Assembly (NCBI RefSeq): GCF_021216655.1
Contig: NZ_CP080437.1
Coordinates: 682,001 to 746,000, forward strand
Source: Clavibacter michiganensis
GTDB taxonomy: Bacteria; Actinomycetota; Actinomycetes; Actinomycetales; Microbacteriaceae
DNA: 64,000 nucleotides
Direction of reading: 5' to 3'
This document shows, piece by piece, positions 27,179 to 35,352 of the stretch (position 1 is the stretch's first letter; every line of letters starts with the position of its first letter). The position numbers and the translations under genes are program-made. The notes beneath the pieces were generated by a model. The model did no database searches, had not been told where the DNA came from, and saw only the letters and a program-made list of their open reading frames with translations.

Positions 27179-28084
27179 ATGCGCTCCCCCCTCGCCCGGA
27201 TCACCCGCGTGCGGCTCCCGGGGGACGTGCACCGCACCGAGTCCGCGCCGCCGCGCTGGCTCCTGCTCTCCCGCCGCTACGGGTCGCGGGCGATCCCCGT
27301 CGAGCACGACCTCGAACGGCGCATCGTGCTCGGCTTCCGGGTCGCGATCAAGGTGTTCCGGTCGCCCGGGGGCAACGCGGGCCGCACGCCCTCGGCCGCT
27401 CCCCGGGACGCGCGGCCGGCCTTCGTGCTCGTGCACGGGATCGGCGTCTCCTCGCGCTACTTCCACCCGGTGGCCGCGTTCCTCGCCGAGCACGGGACCG
27501 TGTACGCGATCGACCTGCCGGGCTACGGCGAGTCGCCGCGGGTCCATCGGGACGTGACGCTCGACGACCACGCGGCCGTCGTCGCCGAGGTGATCCGCAT
27601 GCACGGGCTCGTGGATCCCGTCGTCGTCGGCCACTCGATGGGGACCCAGATCGTGACGCGGCTCGCCGTCGACCACCCCGAGGTCGCCGACCGGATCGTG
27701 CTCATCGCGCCGACGCTCCCGCCGCGGACGCGCGGCCTCGTGCGGGCGGCCCTCGCGCTCGCGGTCGACACCCTCCGCGAGCCGCTGCTGGCGAACGCCG
27801 TGGTGCTGGGCGACTACTTCCTGCGCTGCGGGATCCCGTACTACCTCCGGCAGCTGCCGCACCTCATCGAGGACGCGATCGAGGAGCGGGCGCCGCGGAT
27901 CCGCGCGCGCACGCTCGTCCTGGTGGGCGACCGGGACGCCGTGGTCGACCGCCGGTTCGCGCGCGACCTCGCCTCCCGGATCCCGCGCGGGACGTACCGC
28001 GTGGCGCGCGGCCCGCACGTCGTGATGTACACCGATCCCCTCGGGGTCGCGCGCGCGATCGTGGAGCATGCCCGGGCCAGCTGA
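27179..28084 (+). CDS. Alpha/beta hydrolase
   Basis: A 301-residue alpha/beta hydrolase. The oxyanion part is LVHGIGVSSRYFHPV, the nucleophile elbow VVGHSMGTQI (Ser near 151), the acid LVGDRDAVV and the His near the end in ARGPHVVMY. The N-terminal 75 residues are basic and carry no signal peptide. The substrate is unknown; similar proteins are esterases, lactonases or C-C hydrolases. ATG 27179 starts 84 bases from the divergent hisC. Another hydrolase follows after 67 bases. Confidence 0.85.
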   Translation: MRSPLARITRVRLPGDVHRTESAPPRWLLLSRRYGSRAIPVEHDLERRIVLGFRVAIKVFRSPGGNAGRTPSAAPRDARPAFVLVHGIGVSSRYFHPVAAFLAEHGTVYAIDLPGYGESPRVHRDVTLDDHAAVVAEVIRMHGLVDPVVVGHSMGTQIVTRLAVDHPEVADRIVLIAPTLPPRTRGLVRAALALAVDTLREPLLANAVVLGDYFLRCGIPYYLRQLPHLIEDAIEERAPRIRARTLVLVGDRDAVVDRRFARDLASRIPRGTYRVARGPHVVMYTDPLGVARAIVEHARAS

Positions 28085-28151
28085 GGCGGCGGATGCGCGG
28101 CCGACGCACCGCGCGCCGGTCAGGCCCGCCGCGCCCGGGCAGGATGGACGG

Positions 28152-28886
28152 GTGACCGACGCAGGACCCGACCCGCTCCCGCCGCTGCCGCTCCTCCGCC
28201 AGGCGCTCGACTGGGCCCTCGACTACGCCTACGTCCTCCGCTGGCAGATCGCCGCCACGCTCTCCCGCGACGACGCGCGCTCTTTCGAGGACGGGCGCGA
28301 CGACCGGCCGACGATCCTCGTGCTTCCCGGAGTCTACGAGCGCTGGCAGTTCATGCTGCCGATCATCCGTCGGCTGCACGCGCGCGGGCACGGCGTGCAC
28401 GTGGTCGGCACGCTCGGCGCGAACGTGGGCCGGATCGCCGAGATGTCGCGCCGGGCCCGCGCGTACCTCGAGGCCGAGGACCTGCGCGACGTCGTCATCG
28501 TCGCGCACAGCAAGGGCGGCCTCATCGGCAAGCACCTCATGGCGTTCGGCGACCCGGACCGGCGGATCCGCGCCATGGTCGCGATCAACGCGCCGTTCGG
28601 GGGATCCTCGTACGCGCGCCTGTTCCCCGTCCGCAGCATCCGCGACTTCTCGCCGCGGGACGCCGCGCTCGTGGAGCTCGGTCGGTCGCGCGAGGTCAAC
28701 GCGCGGATCACGAGCCTCTTCGCGCGCTTCGACCCGCACATCCCCGGCGGGAGCGCGCTCGACGGCGCGACGGACGAGCGCGTCCGGGCGTCGGGGCACT
28801 TCCGCATCATGGGCGACGAGGACGTGCTGCGCCGCGTCGAGGCCGCGATCGACCGGGCCGGGTCCTCGGCCGCACCGCCCGCCTGA
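28152..28886 (+). CDS. Lipase-like alpha/beta hydrolase
   Basis: A 244-residue protein with a lipase-type nucleophile elbow, VIVAHSKGGLIGKHLM (Ser near 119), preceded by ILVLPGVYERWQFM, the likely oxyanion loop. The arrangement (hydrophobic strand, AHSKGG, then INAPFGGSSYA) resembles triacylglycerol lipase or PGAP1-like proteins. The candidate His is in ASGHFRIMGDEDV. GTG 28152 was taken as start, with the in-frame upstream part overlapping the neighbouring gene. No signal peptide is visible, so it should act in the cytoplasm. Confidence 0.75.
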   Translation: MTDAGPDPLPPLPLLRQALDWALDYAYVLRWQIAATLSRDDARSFEDGRDDRPTILVLPGVYERWQFMLPIIRRLHARGHGVHVVGTLGANVGRIAEMSRRARAYLEAEDLRDVVIVAHSKGGLIGKHLMAFGDPDRRIRAMVAINAPFGGSSYARLFPVRSIRDFSPRDAALVELGRSREVNARITSLFARFDPHIPGGSALDGATDERVRASGHFRIMGDEDVLRRVEAAIDRAGSSAAPPA

Positions 28887-28917
28887 TACCGCTCCGGGCG
28901 CGGCGCATACTGGGCAC

Positions 28918-30351
28918 ATGCCCGACCCCGCCGCCCCCGCCCGCGCGGACGGCCACCCGGACGGCACCGCAGACGGCCGCGGGCGCACGGTGCTCGTCGT
29001 CGCGATCCTCGCCTCCTTCGTCGCGTTCCTCGACGGCACGGTGGTCAACGTCGCGCTGCCCGCCATCGGGGAGGACCTCGGCGGCGGTCTCGTCTTGCAG
29101 CAGTGGGTCGTGGACGCTTACCTCATCACCCTGGGCGCGCTGATCCTCCTGGCCGGCTCGCTCTCCGACGCCTTCGGCCGCGTGCGCGTGCTGCGCTGGG
29201 GCCTCGTCGGCTTCGGCGTGACGTCGCTCGTGTGCGCGATCGCGCCGACGGCCGTGATCCTCATCGCCGCGCGCGCCGCCCAGGGCGCGGCAGGCGCGCT
29301 GCTCGTGCCGAGCTCGCTGGCCCTCATCGCGCAGGCCTTCCGCGGTCCCGCGCAGGCGCGCGCCATCGGCTCGTGGACGGCGTGGACCGGTACGGCCATG
29401 CTCGTCGGCCCCGTGCTCGGCGGCGTGCTCGTGGACGCGCTCGACTGGCGGCTCGTGTTCGGGATCAACGTGCTGCCCATCGCCGTGACCCTCGTGCTCC
29501 TCGCGCGGCTCCCGCACGACGCGCCGGTGGCGGACGGCACGCGCGTCGACGTGCCGGGCGCGGTGCTCGGCGCCCTCGGGATCGGCGGCCCCGTCTTCGC
29601 GCTCATCGAGCAGTCGCGGCTCGGGATCGGGCACCCGCTCGTGGTCGGCAGCCTCGTCGTCGGCGTCGCGTGCCTCGTGCTCTTCGTGGTGCGCGAACGG
29701 CGCACCGCGCACCCGATGCTGCCGCTGTCGCTCTTCCGGGAGCGGGACTTCCTCGTCGGCAACATCGCGACGATCGGCATCTACGGCGCGCTGTCGCTCG
29801 GCGGCTTCGTGATCGCGGTCTTCCTGCAGCAGACCGGTGGGCTGTCGGCGACGGCCGCGGGCTTCGCGCTCGTGCCGACCACCGTGATCATGCTGCTGCT
29901 GTCGACGCGGTTCGGGGCCCTCGCCGGGCGGATCGGGCCGCGGCTCCTCATGGGCGCGGGTCCGATCGTCGCGGGCGGCGGCTACCTGCTGATGCTGCGC
30001 GTCGCCGAGCCCGTGGACTACTGGGGGCAGCTCCTGCCGGGCATCCTCGTCTTCGGCCTGGGCCTGTCGATGACGGTCGCGCCGCTGACCGCGACGATCC
30101 TCGAGGCCGTCCCGCCCGCGCAAGCGGGCATCGCGTCGGCCGTCAACAACGCCGTCTCGCGCGTCGCCGGGCTCGTCGCGATCGCCGCGATCGGCCTGGT
30201 CGCCGGGCCCGACCTCGACGTGGCCGCCTTCCACCGCGTGGTGCTCGTGACGGCGGCGCTGCTCATCGCGGGCGGGCTGGTGTCCCTCGTCGGGATCCGC
30301 TCGCGCCGCGCCGTGGCCGCTGCCCCTGCCTCGGGCGACGCGGCGGGCTAG
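28918..30351 (+). CDS. MFS transporter, DHA2 (14-helix drug exporter) type
   Basis: A 477-residue major facilitator protein with 13-14 hydrophobic helices. The DHA2 marks are FLDGTVVNVALPAIGEDL in helix 1 and the A-type loop LAGSLSDAFGRVRVL between helices 2 and 3, followed by AARAAQGAAGALLVPSSLALI. Such exporters push drugs or metabolites out with protons. The short cytoplasmic start is Ala/Asp/Gly-rich. Its stop (TAG 30349-30351) and the stop of the convergent oxidoreductase (30348-30350, CTA on this strand) share the bases CTAG. No regulator is next to it. Confidence 0.92.
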   Translation: MPDPAAPARADGHPDGTADGRGRTVLVVAILASFVAFLDGTVVNVALPAIGEDLGGGLVLQQWVVDAYLITLGALILLAGSLSDAFGRVRVLRWGLVGFGVTSLVCAIAPTAVILIAARAAQGAAGALLVPSSLALIAQAFRGPAQARAIGSWTAWTGTAMLVGPVLGGVLVDALDWRLVFGINVLPIAVTLVLLARLPHDAPVADGTRVDVPGAVLGALGIGGPVFALIEQSRLGIGHPLVVGSLVVGVACLVLFVVRERRTAHPMLPLSLFRERDFLVGNIATIGIYGALSLGGFVIAVFLQQTGGLSATAAGFALVPTTVIMLLLSTRFGALAGRIGPRLLMGAGPIVAGGGYLLMLRVAEPVDYWGQLLPGILVFGLGLSMTVAPLTATILEAVPPAQAGIASAVNNAVSRVAGLVAIAAIGLVAGPDLDVAAFHRVVLVTAALLIAGGLVSLVGIRSRRAVAAAPASGDAAG

Positions 30352-31325
30352 ACGGCCAGCAGCACCTTGCCGACGTGCTGCGACGACGCCACGTGGGCGT
30401 GCGCGGCGGCCGCATCCTCCAGGGGGAAGACGCGGTCGACGACCGGTCGCACGGATCCGTCGGCGACCGCCGGCCACACGTCCGCGCGGATCGCGGCGAC
30501 GATGCGCGCCTTGTCGTCGGCGTCGCGGGCCCGGAGCGTCGTACCCCAGATCCGTCCGCGGCGTGCCATCAGCTGGCCGAGCGCGATGCTCGTGGGCGCG
30601 CCGCTCTGCGCGCCGATGACCATGATCCGGCCATCGCGCGCGAGGGCCCGGATGTCGCGGTCGATGTAGTCGCCGCCGATCGCGTCGAGCACGACGTCGG
30701 CGCCGTGCCCGTCGGTGGCCTCGAGGAGCGCCTGGACGAAGTCCTGCTGGCGGTAGTCGATGAGGATGTCCGCACCGAGCGCCCGGCACGCCTCGAGCTT
30801 CGCCGGGCTGCCCGCGGTCACCGCCACGCGGGCGCCGAGCCGGGCGGCCAGCTGGATCGCCATGGTGCCGATGCCGCTCGACCCGCCGTGCACGAGCAGC
30901 GTCTCGCCCGGAGCGAGCCCAGCGTCGAGCACGACGTTCGACCACACTGTCGCGACGACCTCGGGCAGGCCGGCCGCCTCCACGAGGTCGAGGCCATCGG
31001 GCACCGGGAGGACGTGGCGCTCGTCGACCGCGACGAGCTCCGCGTAGCCGCCGCCGGCGAGCAGCGCGCACACGCGGTCGCCGACGCCCCAGCGCGTCGC
31101 ACCCGCGCCGACGGCCGCGACCGTGCCGGACACCTCGAGCCCCAGGTGCGTCGGCGCGCCTGCGGGCGGCGGGTACGCGCCCTGGCGCTGGCTGAGGTCG
31201 GCGCGGTTGACGCCGGCGGCGGCCACGCGGATCAGGACCTCTCCGGGGCCGGCGACCGGATCCGGGAGGTCGGTGAGGGAGAGGACGTCGGGGCCGCCGG
31301 GGGAGGGGAAGGTGATCGCGCGCAT
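30348..31325 (-). CDS. Zinc-free NADPH:quinone oxidoreductase (MDR superfamily)
   Basis: A 325-residue medium-chain dehydrogenase/reductase. The start MRAITFPSPGGPDVL and the AAGVNRADLSQRQGAYPPP block are typical of the quinone oxidoreductase/PIG3 subgroup, and the cofactor site reads LLVHGGSSGIGTMAIQLAARLGA (the AxxGxxG-type region). The cysteines and histidines that bind zinc in alcohol dehydrogenases are missing, so a zinc-free NADPH quinone or enone reductase is expected. It is convergent with the MFS gene, sharing the CTAG stop bases, and divergent from yceI. Confidence 0.9.
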   Translation of the reverse strand: MRAITFPSPGGPDVLSLTDLPDPVAGPGEVLIRVAAAGVNRADLSQRQGAYPPPAGAPTHLGLEVSGTVAAVGAGATRWGVGDRVCALLAGGGYAELVAVDERHVLPVPDGLDLVEAAGLPEVVATVWSNVVLDAGLAPGETLLVHGGSSGIGTMAIQLAARLGARVAVTAGSPAKLEACRALGADILIDYRQQDFVQALLEATDGHGADVVLDAIGGDYIDRDIRALARDGRIMVIGAQSGAPTSIALGQLMARRGRIWGTTLRARDADDKARIVAAIRADVWPAVADGSVRPVVDRVFPLEDAAAAHAHVASSQHVGKVLLAV

Positions 31326-31479
31326 CCCGCCACGGTACGCCCGCCGCGGCCCGCATCCGGCCGCCCCCAGAAGTACATGAACTCGCAACTGAATCCGGGA
31401 ATAGGACTCCGATCCATGCGCTTGCATACCTTCGAGGCCGTCGGCCCGCACCCATGACCCCTGTACGAAAGGCACGCAC

Positions 31480-32046
31480 ATGAGCGACACCACCACCGTC
31501 CCCGGCTACATCGCCGGCACCTGGACCATCGACAAGACCCACAGCTCCGTCGGCTTCAGCATCCGCCACATCATGATCAGCAAGGTCAAGGGCACGTTCA
31601 AGGACTTCGACGCCGAGATCGTCACGGGCGCCACCCCCGAGCAGAGCTCCGTCAAGGCCCACGCGACCATCGCCTCGATCGACACGAACGAGCCGAACCG
31701 CGACCAGCACCTGCGCACCAACGACTTCTTCGACGCCGAGAACAACCCCACCATCGACTTCGTCTCCACCGCCGTGCGCGTGGAGAAGGACGGCGACGCG
31801 AAGGTCGACGGCGAGCTCACCGTCCGCGGCGTCACCAAGCCCGTCACGTTCGACGTCGAGTTCGGCGGCTTCGGCGGCGACCCCTACGGCAACACCAAGT
31901 TCGGCGCGACGGCCACCACGGTCATCAACCGCGAGGACTTCGGCCTCACCTACAACGCGGCCCTCGAGACCGGCGGCGTGCTGCTCGGCGACAAGGTCAC
32001 CATCACGCTCGACATCCAGGCGGTCCTCGCGACCCCCGCGGCCTAG
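31480..32046 (+). CDS. YceI family lipid-binding protein
   Basis: A 188-residue YceI-type lipocalin-like protein, usually binding polyisoprenoids. The family start is GTWTIDKTHSSVGFSIRHIMISKVKGTF; EPNRDQHLRTNDFFDAENNPTIDF and LTVRGVTKPVTFDVE follow, and the chain ends with GDKVTITLDIQA. No signal peptide is visible, so unlike Escherichia coli YceI it is probably cytoplasmic. GAAAGGCA precedes the ATG. The gene has a hairpin terminator 50 bases after its stop and is likely a single unit. Confidence 0.94.
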   Translation: MSDTTTVPGYIAGTWTIDKTHSSVGFSIRHIMISKVKGTFKDFDAEIVTGATPEQSSVKAHATIASIDTNEPNRDQHLRTNDFFDAENNPTIDFVSTAVRVEKDGDAKVDGELTVRGVTKPVTFDVEFGGFGGDPYGNTKFGATATTVINREDFGLTYNAALETGGVLLGDKVTITLDIQAVLATPAA

Positions 32047-32095
32047 CTCGCGCCGGCCGGGCCTCCGTCCGGCCGCCTCCGCCACGCGCGGATCC

Positions 32096-32130
32096 GACGC
32101 CCCCGTTCCTCTCGCTGGAACGGGGGCGTC
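32096..32130. terminator. Hairpin terminator after yceI
   Basis: GACGCCCCCGTTCC (32096-32109) pairs with GGAACGGGGGCGTC (32117-32130) around a 7-base loop, between convergent yceI and the hydrolase gene. Confidence 0.82.
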
Positions 32131-32182
32131 GTCGTGCCCGGACGCGTCGTGCCACGGGGCGTCGGGCCGGGGGTGCCTCCGG

Positions 32183-33193
32183 TCAGGGCACGAGGCCGAG
32201 CGCGCGGAGCGTCTCGAGGGGGCGCTCGACGTGCGCGAAGTGCCCGGCGTCGGCGACGACCGCGGAGGAGGCACCCGGGATGTCGCGTGCAAGTCGGGCC
32301 AGGTCGTCCGGCGTGACGAAGACGTCACGGCGGCCCCGCACGGCGGTGACCGGGCAGGCTATCCGCGGCCACAGGTCACCCGCGGGGTAGGCGACGGCGA
32401 TCTCCGTGGCGCGGAGGAACCCGCGGGGCCGCACCTCCACGGCCAGCGCGGCGATGACCGACCCGCGCACCCGCCCTCCGTGCGCGAACAGGGGCCGGGT
32501 GAGCTGACGCAGGAGGCCCGTGCGCTGGAGCATCCGGACGAGCGCGAGCCCGGGTGCGCCGAGGAGGCGCGTCACGTGGATCGAGCCGAGCATCATGCTG
32601 AAGCCCGGCAGCGTGCCGAAGCACCGGATCGGGTGGGCCGCGCTGCGCATGACGGAGTACAGGGTGGGCGACACCAGGGCCACGGAGCGCACGCGACCCG
32701 GGTGCCTGGTTGCCAGGTCGAGGGCGAGGAAGCCGCCCATCGAATGCCCGACGAGCAGGCAGCCGACGTACCCGAGGTCGTCGACCACGCGGATCACGGC
32801 GTCGGCCACGGCTTCCGGGGTGGACCGGGCGGCGTCTTCCGGGCCCGCGGAGCCGCCCCAGCCGGGGAGGTCGACGGCCACGACGTCCTCGAGCGGGTGA
32901 CCGGCGTCCCGGGCGGCGCGGAGGGCGGGCGTCCACGTGGTCCACGCGCCGGCCGCGCCGTGGAGCAGCACGGTGGCCGTCTCCGAGCGACGCGTCGGCG
33001 CGTGGTGGTGCCGGACGACGCCGAGCGCCGTGTCGGTCGACCCCGCGACCAGGCCGGCGGCGCGCGGATCCGGGTCGAGCTCGGAGGGGCAGTAGCCGTC
33101 CTCCGGTGGAGCCGGGCGACGCGACGGCCGACCGCCGTCCACGACGACGGGGGCGGATCCCTCGGGACGGGGACGGAGCGGGGGGATGCGCAC
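32183..33193 (-). CDS. Alpha/beta hydrolase, paralogue 1
   Basis: A 336-residue alpha/beta hydrolase. TVLLHGAAGAWTTWTPALRAA forms the oxyanion region, LLVGHSMGGFLALD the nucleophile elbow (Ser near 170), RGRRDVFVTPDDLARL the acid region and AGHFAHVERPLETLRALGL the His region. A Pro-rich start of about 60 residues precedes LGVVRHHH. It is a tandem paralogue of the next upstream gene (33306-34238), with the same order of motifs and the same ending. No signal peptide; the substrate is unknown. Confidence 0.85.
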   Translation of the reverse strand: MRIPPLRPRPEGSAPVVVDGGRPSRRPAPPEDGYCPSELDPDPRAAGLVAGSTDTALGVVRHHHAPTRRSETATVLLHGAAGAWTTWTPALRAARDAGHPLEDVVAVDLPGWGGSAGPEDAARSTPEAVADAVIRVVDDLGYVGCLLVGHSMGGFLALDLATRHPGRVRSVALVSPTLYSVMRSAAHPIRCFGTLPGFSMMLGSIHVTRLLGAPGLALVRMLQRTGLLRQLTRPLFAHGGRVRGSVIAALAVEVRPRGFLRATEIAVAYPAGDLWPRIACPVTAVRGRRDVFVTPDDLARLARDIPGASSAVVADAGHFAHVERPLETLRALGLVP

Positions 33194-33305
33194 GGACGGC
33201 CTCCGGAGCGGTACGGGATCCGGACATGCTCGCGGACGGTCGTCCCGCGGCGCGGGTCCCCTCCCCAGGGCCGCCCGGCCCGTCCGCCGCAGGACGTGGA
33301 GCGCC

Positions 33306-34238
33306 TCAGGCGTCGAGGCCGAGCGCCCGCAGCGTCTCGACGGGGCGCTCCACGTGCGCGAAGTGGCCGGCGTCGCGGATCACGGCGGAGCGCAGCGACG
33401 GCACGGCCCGCGCCAGCAGGTCGAGGTCGTCCCGGGAGACGAAGACGTCGTCGTCGCCCCGCACCGCGACCACCGGGCAGGCGATGCGCGACCAGAGCCC
33501 GTCGGCGTCGTAGCCGCGCGTGACCTCCGCCGCGAGCGAGAACGCGCGGGGCCGGGCCTCGGTCGCGATCGCGTCGACGATCGAGCGCCGCACGTGCCAG
33601 CCGTGGGCGAACAGCGGCAGCGCGATCGGCCGCATGAGGCGGATGCGGCCGACGCCGCGGATGAGCGCGGTGCCCGGGCGGCCGAGCCGGCGCATGGTGC
33701 GCATCACGCCGAGCATCATCGTGAAGCCCGGGATGAGCCGGAACTCCCGCACGGGATGCGCGACGCTCGCGATGACCGAGTACGTCGTGGGCGAGACGAG
33801 CGCGACGGAGACCGCGCGATCGGGATCGCCGGCTGCGATGTGCAGCGCGATGAAGCCGCCCATGGAGTGGCCGACGAGCCGCCAGCGCGCGTAGCCGAGG
33901 CCGTCGACGACCGCGCGGACGGCGTCGGCGATGGCGTCGACCGTCGCCTCGTCGTCGGTCGCGTCGAGCGGGGATCCGCCCCAGCCCGGCAGGTCGATCG
34001 CGACCACGTCGGCGAACGGGACGCCCGCGTCGCGCGCGGTGCGGATCAGCGGCGTCCAGGTGGTCCAGGATCCCGCGGCGCCGTGCAGCAGCACCGTCGC
34101 GGTGTCCGATCCGCGGACCCGCACGTGGTGGTGCCGCACGACGCCGAGCCCGGTGGGCGTGGTGCCGCGAACGAGGCCGGATCCGGCGGGATCCGCATCG
34201 AGCTCGAGCGGGCTGTAGCCGGGCAGGGGCCGGGTCAC
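33306..34238 (-). CDS. Alpha/beta hydrolase, paralogue 2
   Basis: A 310-residue alpha/beta hydrolase with TVLLHGAAGSWTTWTPLIRTA, WRLVGHSMGGFIALH (Ser near 139), RGDDDVFVSRDDLDLL and AGHFAHVERPVETLRALGL. It matches the downstream paralogue (32183-33193) along its length. The ATG lies in the stop of the FUSC-type membrane protein (ATGA overlap), so it is translated with it. That suggests joint work of membrane protein and hydrolase on a lipid, wall or toxic compound, which is inference. The 112 bases between the two paralogues hold no visible terminator. Confidence 0.85.
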   Translation of the reverse strand: MTRPLPGYSPLELDADPAGSGLVRGTTPTGLGVVRHHHVRVRGSDTATVLLHGAAGSWTTWTPLIRTARDAGVPFADVVAIDLPGWGGSPLDATDDEATVDAIADAVRAVVDGLGYARWRLVGHSMGGFIALHIAAGDPDRAVSVALVSPTTYSVIASVAHPVREFRLIPGFTMMLGVMRTMRRLGRPGTALIRGVGRIRLMRPIALPLFAHGWHVRRSIVDAIATEARPRAFSLAAEVTRGYDADGLWSRIACPVVAVRGDDDVFVSRDDLDLLARAVPSLRSAVIRDAGHFAHVERPVETLRALGLDA

Positions 34239-35281
34239 TCGGCGCCGCCGATGATCTCCGAGCGGATGCGGCGGATGTCCTCCAGCAGCGAGCCGATGAG
34301 GATCCAGTGCTCGTCGCTCGGCTGCAGCACCACGAGCGGGGCCGTGAGCGCGGGCTCCTCCCGCGGGTCGGCGCCATCCGCGCGGGCGTCGCCCGGCAGC
34401 GCGTGCTCCGCGAGGAGCCGCACGTCGTGGGCGGCGCGCGTCAGCTCGGTCGCGATCCCACGCACCACGGGCTCCTCGGCGAGCGACGGGTCGTAGCGGT
34501 CGTGCACGGCGCGCGTCATGCCGACCACGCGGTTGACGAGCACGGTGAGCGTCGCGAGCAGCTCCCGGTCGGCCTCGAGCAGCGCCCGGTGCCGCCGCCG
34601 GAGCGGGTTGAGGGTCAGGCTCTCGAGCCCCCTGTCGACCTCGGCGACGGCCTTCGTGTGCCGCGGCCGCAGCTCGCGCGCGCGGACGAGCATGCGGTCG
34701 AGCTCCTCGCGCTCGACGGGCTCCGACAGCGCGCCGGCGAGCCGGTCGAGGGCCGCGGCGCAGTCGCCCGCGAGGCCGACCACCGCGCGGCGGCTCGCCT
34801 CGTGCAGCACGGGCGGCGCTATCGCGATGTTGACGACCACGCCGATGGCCGCTCCGAGGATCGTCTCCACGATGCGGTCGACCGCATACACGGGCGAGAG
34901 CTGGCCGATGGCGAGCACGAGCATCGCGCTGATCGGGATCTGCGTGCTCGACCCCGGCGTCAGCCGGAAGACCCAGCCCACCAGCACCGCCACGACGACC
35001 GCGAGCAGGACCACCCCACTCGACGTGCCGAGCGCGAGGCCGAGCCCGAGCGCGAGCAGCACGCCCGTGATCACGCCGAGGCTGCGTTCGACCGCCTTGC
35101 CGAAGGTCTGGTTGATGCTCGGCTGCACCACGAGCAGCGCCGCGATCGTCGCGAAGATGGGCAGCTGCGCGGGCAGCAGGGCGATGCAGACGAACCAGGC
35201 GATGATCGCGGCGACCGACGTCTTGACCACCTGGACGAACGGGATCCGCGTGGTGGTGCGGACGGTCGTGGTGATGCGCAC
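34235..35281 (-). CDS. FUSC-family (aromatic acid exporter-like) membrane protein
   Basis: A 348-residue protein. Residues 12-165 contain about six hydrophobic helices with the FUSC start pattern (VVKTSVAAIIAWFVCIAL, LVVQPSINQTFGKAVERSLGV), and the rest is a cytoplasmic helical, charged domain with Arg- and Glu-rich repeats. This is half the size of YccS/AaeB, so it would work as a dimer; relatives export aromatic acids or, in Firmicutes (YgaE/ArAE type), similar compounds. Start GTG 35281 follows the dnaE2 terminator; its stop overlaps the following hydrolase gene. Confidence 0.82.
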   Translation of the reverse strand: MRITTTVRTTTRIPFVQVVKTSVAAIIAWFVCIALLPAQLPIFATIAALLVVQPSINQTFGKAVERSLGVITGVLLALGLGLALGTSSGVVLLAVVVAVLVGWVFRLTPGSSTQIPISAMLVLAIGQLSPVYAVDRIVETILGAAIGVVVNIAIAPPVLHEASRRAVVGLAGDCAAALDRLAGALSEPVEREELDRMLVRARELRPRHTKAVAEVDRGLESLTLNPLRRRHRALLEADRELLATLTVLVNRVVGMTRAVHDRYDPSLAEEPVVRGIATELTRAAHDVRLLAEHALPGDARADGADPREEPALTAPLVVLQPSDEHWILIGSLLEDIRRIRSEIIGGAE

Positions 35282-35332
35282 GTGCGGCCTCCGGCGGCGG
35301 TCTCGGGTGGATCCATCATCCCGCGGGCGGAG

Positions 35333-35352
35333 GGCCCCGGGCGACCGGGGCC
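35333..35352 (-). terminator. Hairpin terminator after dnaE2
   Basis: GGCCCCGG (35333-35340) and CCGGGGCC (35345-35352) with a 4-base loop, lying next to the dnaE2 stop and before the FUSC-type gene. Confidence 0.65.
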
